Below are positions 63,673-64,000 of a stretch of DNA of 64,000 nt, piece after piece; the stretch's first letter is position 1; each line of letters begins with the position of its first letter. The notes beneath the pieces are model-generated. The model had not been told where the DNA came from and made no database searches. It worked only from the letters and a program-made list of their open reading frames with translations. Position numbers and translations under genes: made by a program. This DNA comes from Cellulomonas sp. APG4 (GTDB taxonomy: Bacteria > Actinomycetota > Actinomycetes > Actinomycetales > Cellulomonadaceae), in the NCBI RefSeq assembly GCF_009996735.1, contig NZ_JAACYI010000006.1:1-64000 (forward strand). Reading direction: 5' to 3'.

Positions 63673-64000
63673 TCAGCCTCCGCCGAGCCGCGCGAGCGCC
63701 TCGAGGTCGCCGAGCTTCTCGGGGTTGCGCAGCACGTCGATCCCGTGGACGAGCCCGTCGGCGCCCACGTGCGGCACGACGACGCTCACGTCGGGCGGCC
63801 CGGCCGGGTCCGGCCGCACCTGCACCACCAGCCCGATCTCGCCGTTGACGAGCACGGGCCGCCCGCTGAACGGCACGCCCGGGTAGTACCCGGCCAGGCC
63901 GAGGAGGAAGCGTGCGACCTTGTCGGTGCCGTGGATCGGGCGCAGCGCCGCCCGCGCCCGGCCGCCACCGTCGGAGATCAGCACGACGTCGGGCGCGAGG
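63673..64000 (-). CDS. sigJ: ECF41-group RNA polymerase sigma factor (SigJ-like), 5' part beyond window
   Basis: Only the C-terminal 109 residues are in the window. They form the SnoaL-like extension that defines ECF41: APDVVLISDGGGRARAA carries the DGGG(K/R) motif and DVLRNPEKLGDLEAL carries the NPDKL motif. In ECF41 this domain modulates sigma activity without an anti-sigma factor. The sigma2 and sigma4 regions lie to the right of position 64000. It should drive the promoter at 63019. Confidence 0.85.
   Translation of the reverse strand, partial: LAPDVVLISDGGGRARAALRPIHGTDKVARFLLGLAGYYPGVPFSGRPVLVNGEIGLVVQVRPDPAGPPDVSVVVPHVGADGLVHGIDVLRNPEKLGDLEALARLGGG

Overview
The window is about 64 kb of very GC-rich DNA with densely packed genes, frequent GTG starts and 4-base ATGA or GTGA stop/start overlaps. 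Gene content and order (rne-rplU-rpmA-obgE-proB-proA-nadD-rsfS; rsmD-coaD-yceD-rpmF-rnc-mutM; ndgR divergent from leuCD) are typical of Actinomycetota. The whole picture, including cydABDC next to a DevS/DevR pair and a DUF3516 helicase, fits a Micrococcineae genome such as Cellulomonas. The genus is an inference. The first 19 bases are a Tn5/Nextera mosaic end with one mismatch, so the left edge is an untrimmed contig end. The right edge cuts an ECF41 sigma factor gene. I saw no insertion sequence, prophage, integrase or CRISPR array: this is mostly housekeeping chromosome.

Layout. 0-7.7 kb: truncated HerA-like ATPase, a membrane phosphoesterase-CopC-YceI group, an F420-type oxidoreductase, an APC permease and tRNA-Ala. 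7.8-16.3 kb (minus strand): histidine phosphatase, rsfS, a large Ala/Pro-rich membrane protein, nadD, a 58-residue membrane protein, proA, proB, obgE, rpmA, rplU. 16.4-28.3 kb: rne, then the divergent cydABDC operon coupled to a DosS/DevS-like GAF kinase, with its DevR/DosR-like regulator convergent to it. 28.3-36.4 kb (minus): mutM, rnc, rpmF, yceD, a coiled-coil protein, coaD, rsmD, recG, a FakA-like DAK2 protein. 36.7-44.7 kb: rpmB, a GNAT enzyme, thiL, a DUF3515 lipoprotein, ddl, a transsulfuration-type PLP enzyme, gpsA, plsC, murA. 44.9-49.2 kb: a luciferase-like oxidoreductase, leuCD with ndgR, tRNA-Glu and tRNA-Gln. 49.3-64 kb: gamma-glutamyltransferase, TauE-type permease, HAD hydrolase, gltX, FAH hydrolase, acyltransferase-like membrane protein, methyltransferase, rnhA, an alkylbase-glycosylase-like protein, S66 peptidase, DUF3516 helicase, YbaK deacylase, a carboxymuconolactone-decarboxylase-like protein and ECF41 sigma.

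How parts work together. The most notable unit is cydABDC-devS with devR. The cydA promoter region holds GGGACCAAGGTCCC, an exact match to the core of the mycobacterial DosR box, centred about 43 bases upstream of the predicted transcription start. This suggests a self-contained circuit in which a haem-GAF kinase and its DevR partner switch on cytochrome bd oxidase, and the kinase itself, when oxygen falls. At the right edge, the decarboxylase-like gene has a TGTCACA-N16-CGTC promoter matching the ECF41 motif, next to an ECF41 sigma gene. Many genes that lack a ribosome-binding site have a TAnnnT hexamer 6-8 bases before the start codon, pointing to widespread leaderless transcription; I used this to choose several starts.
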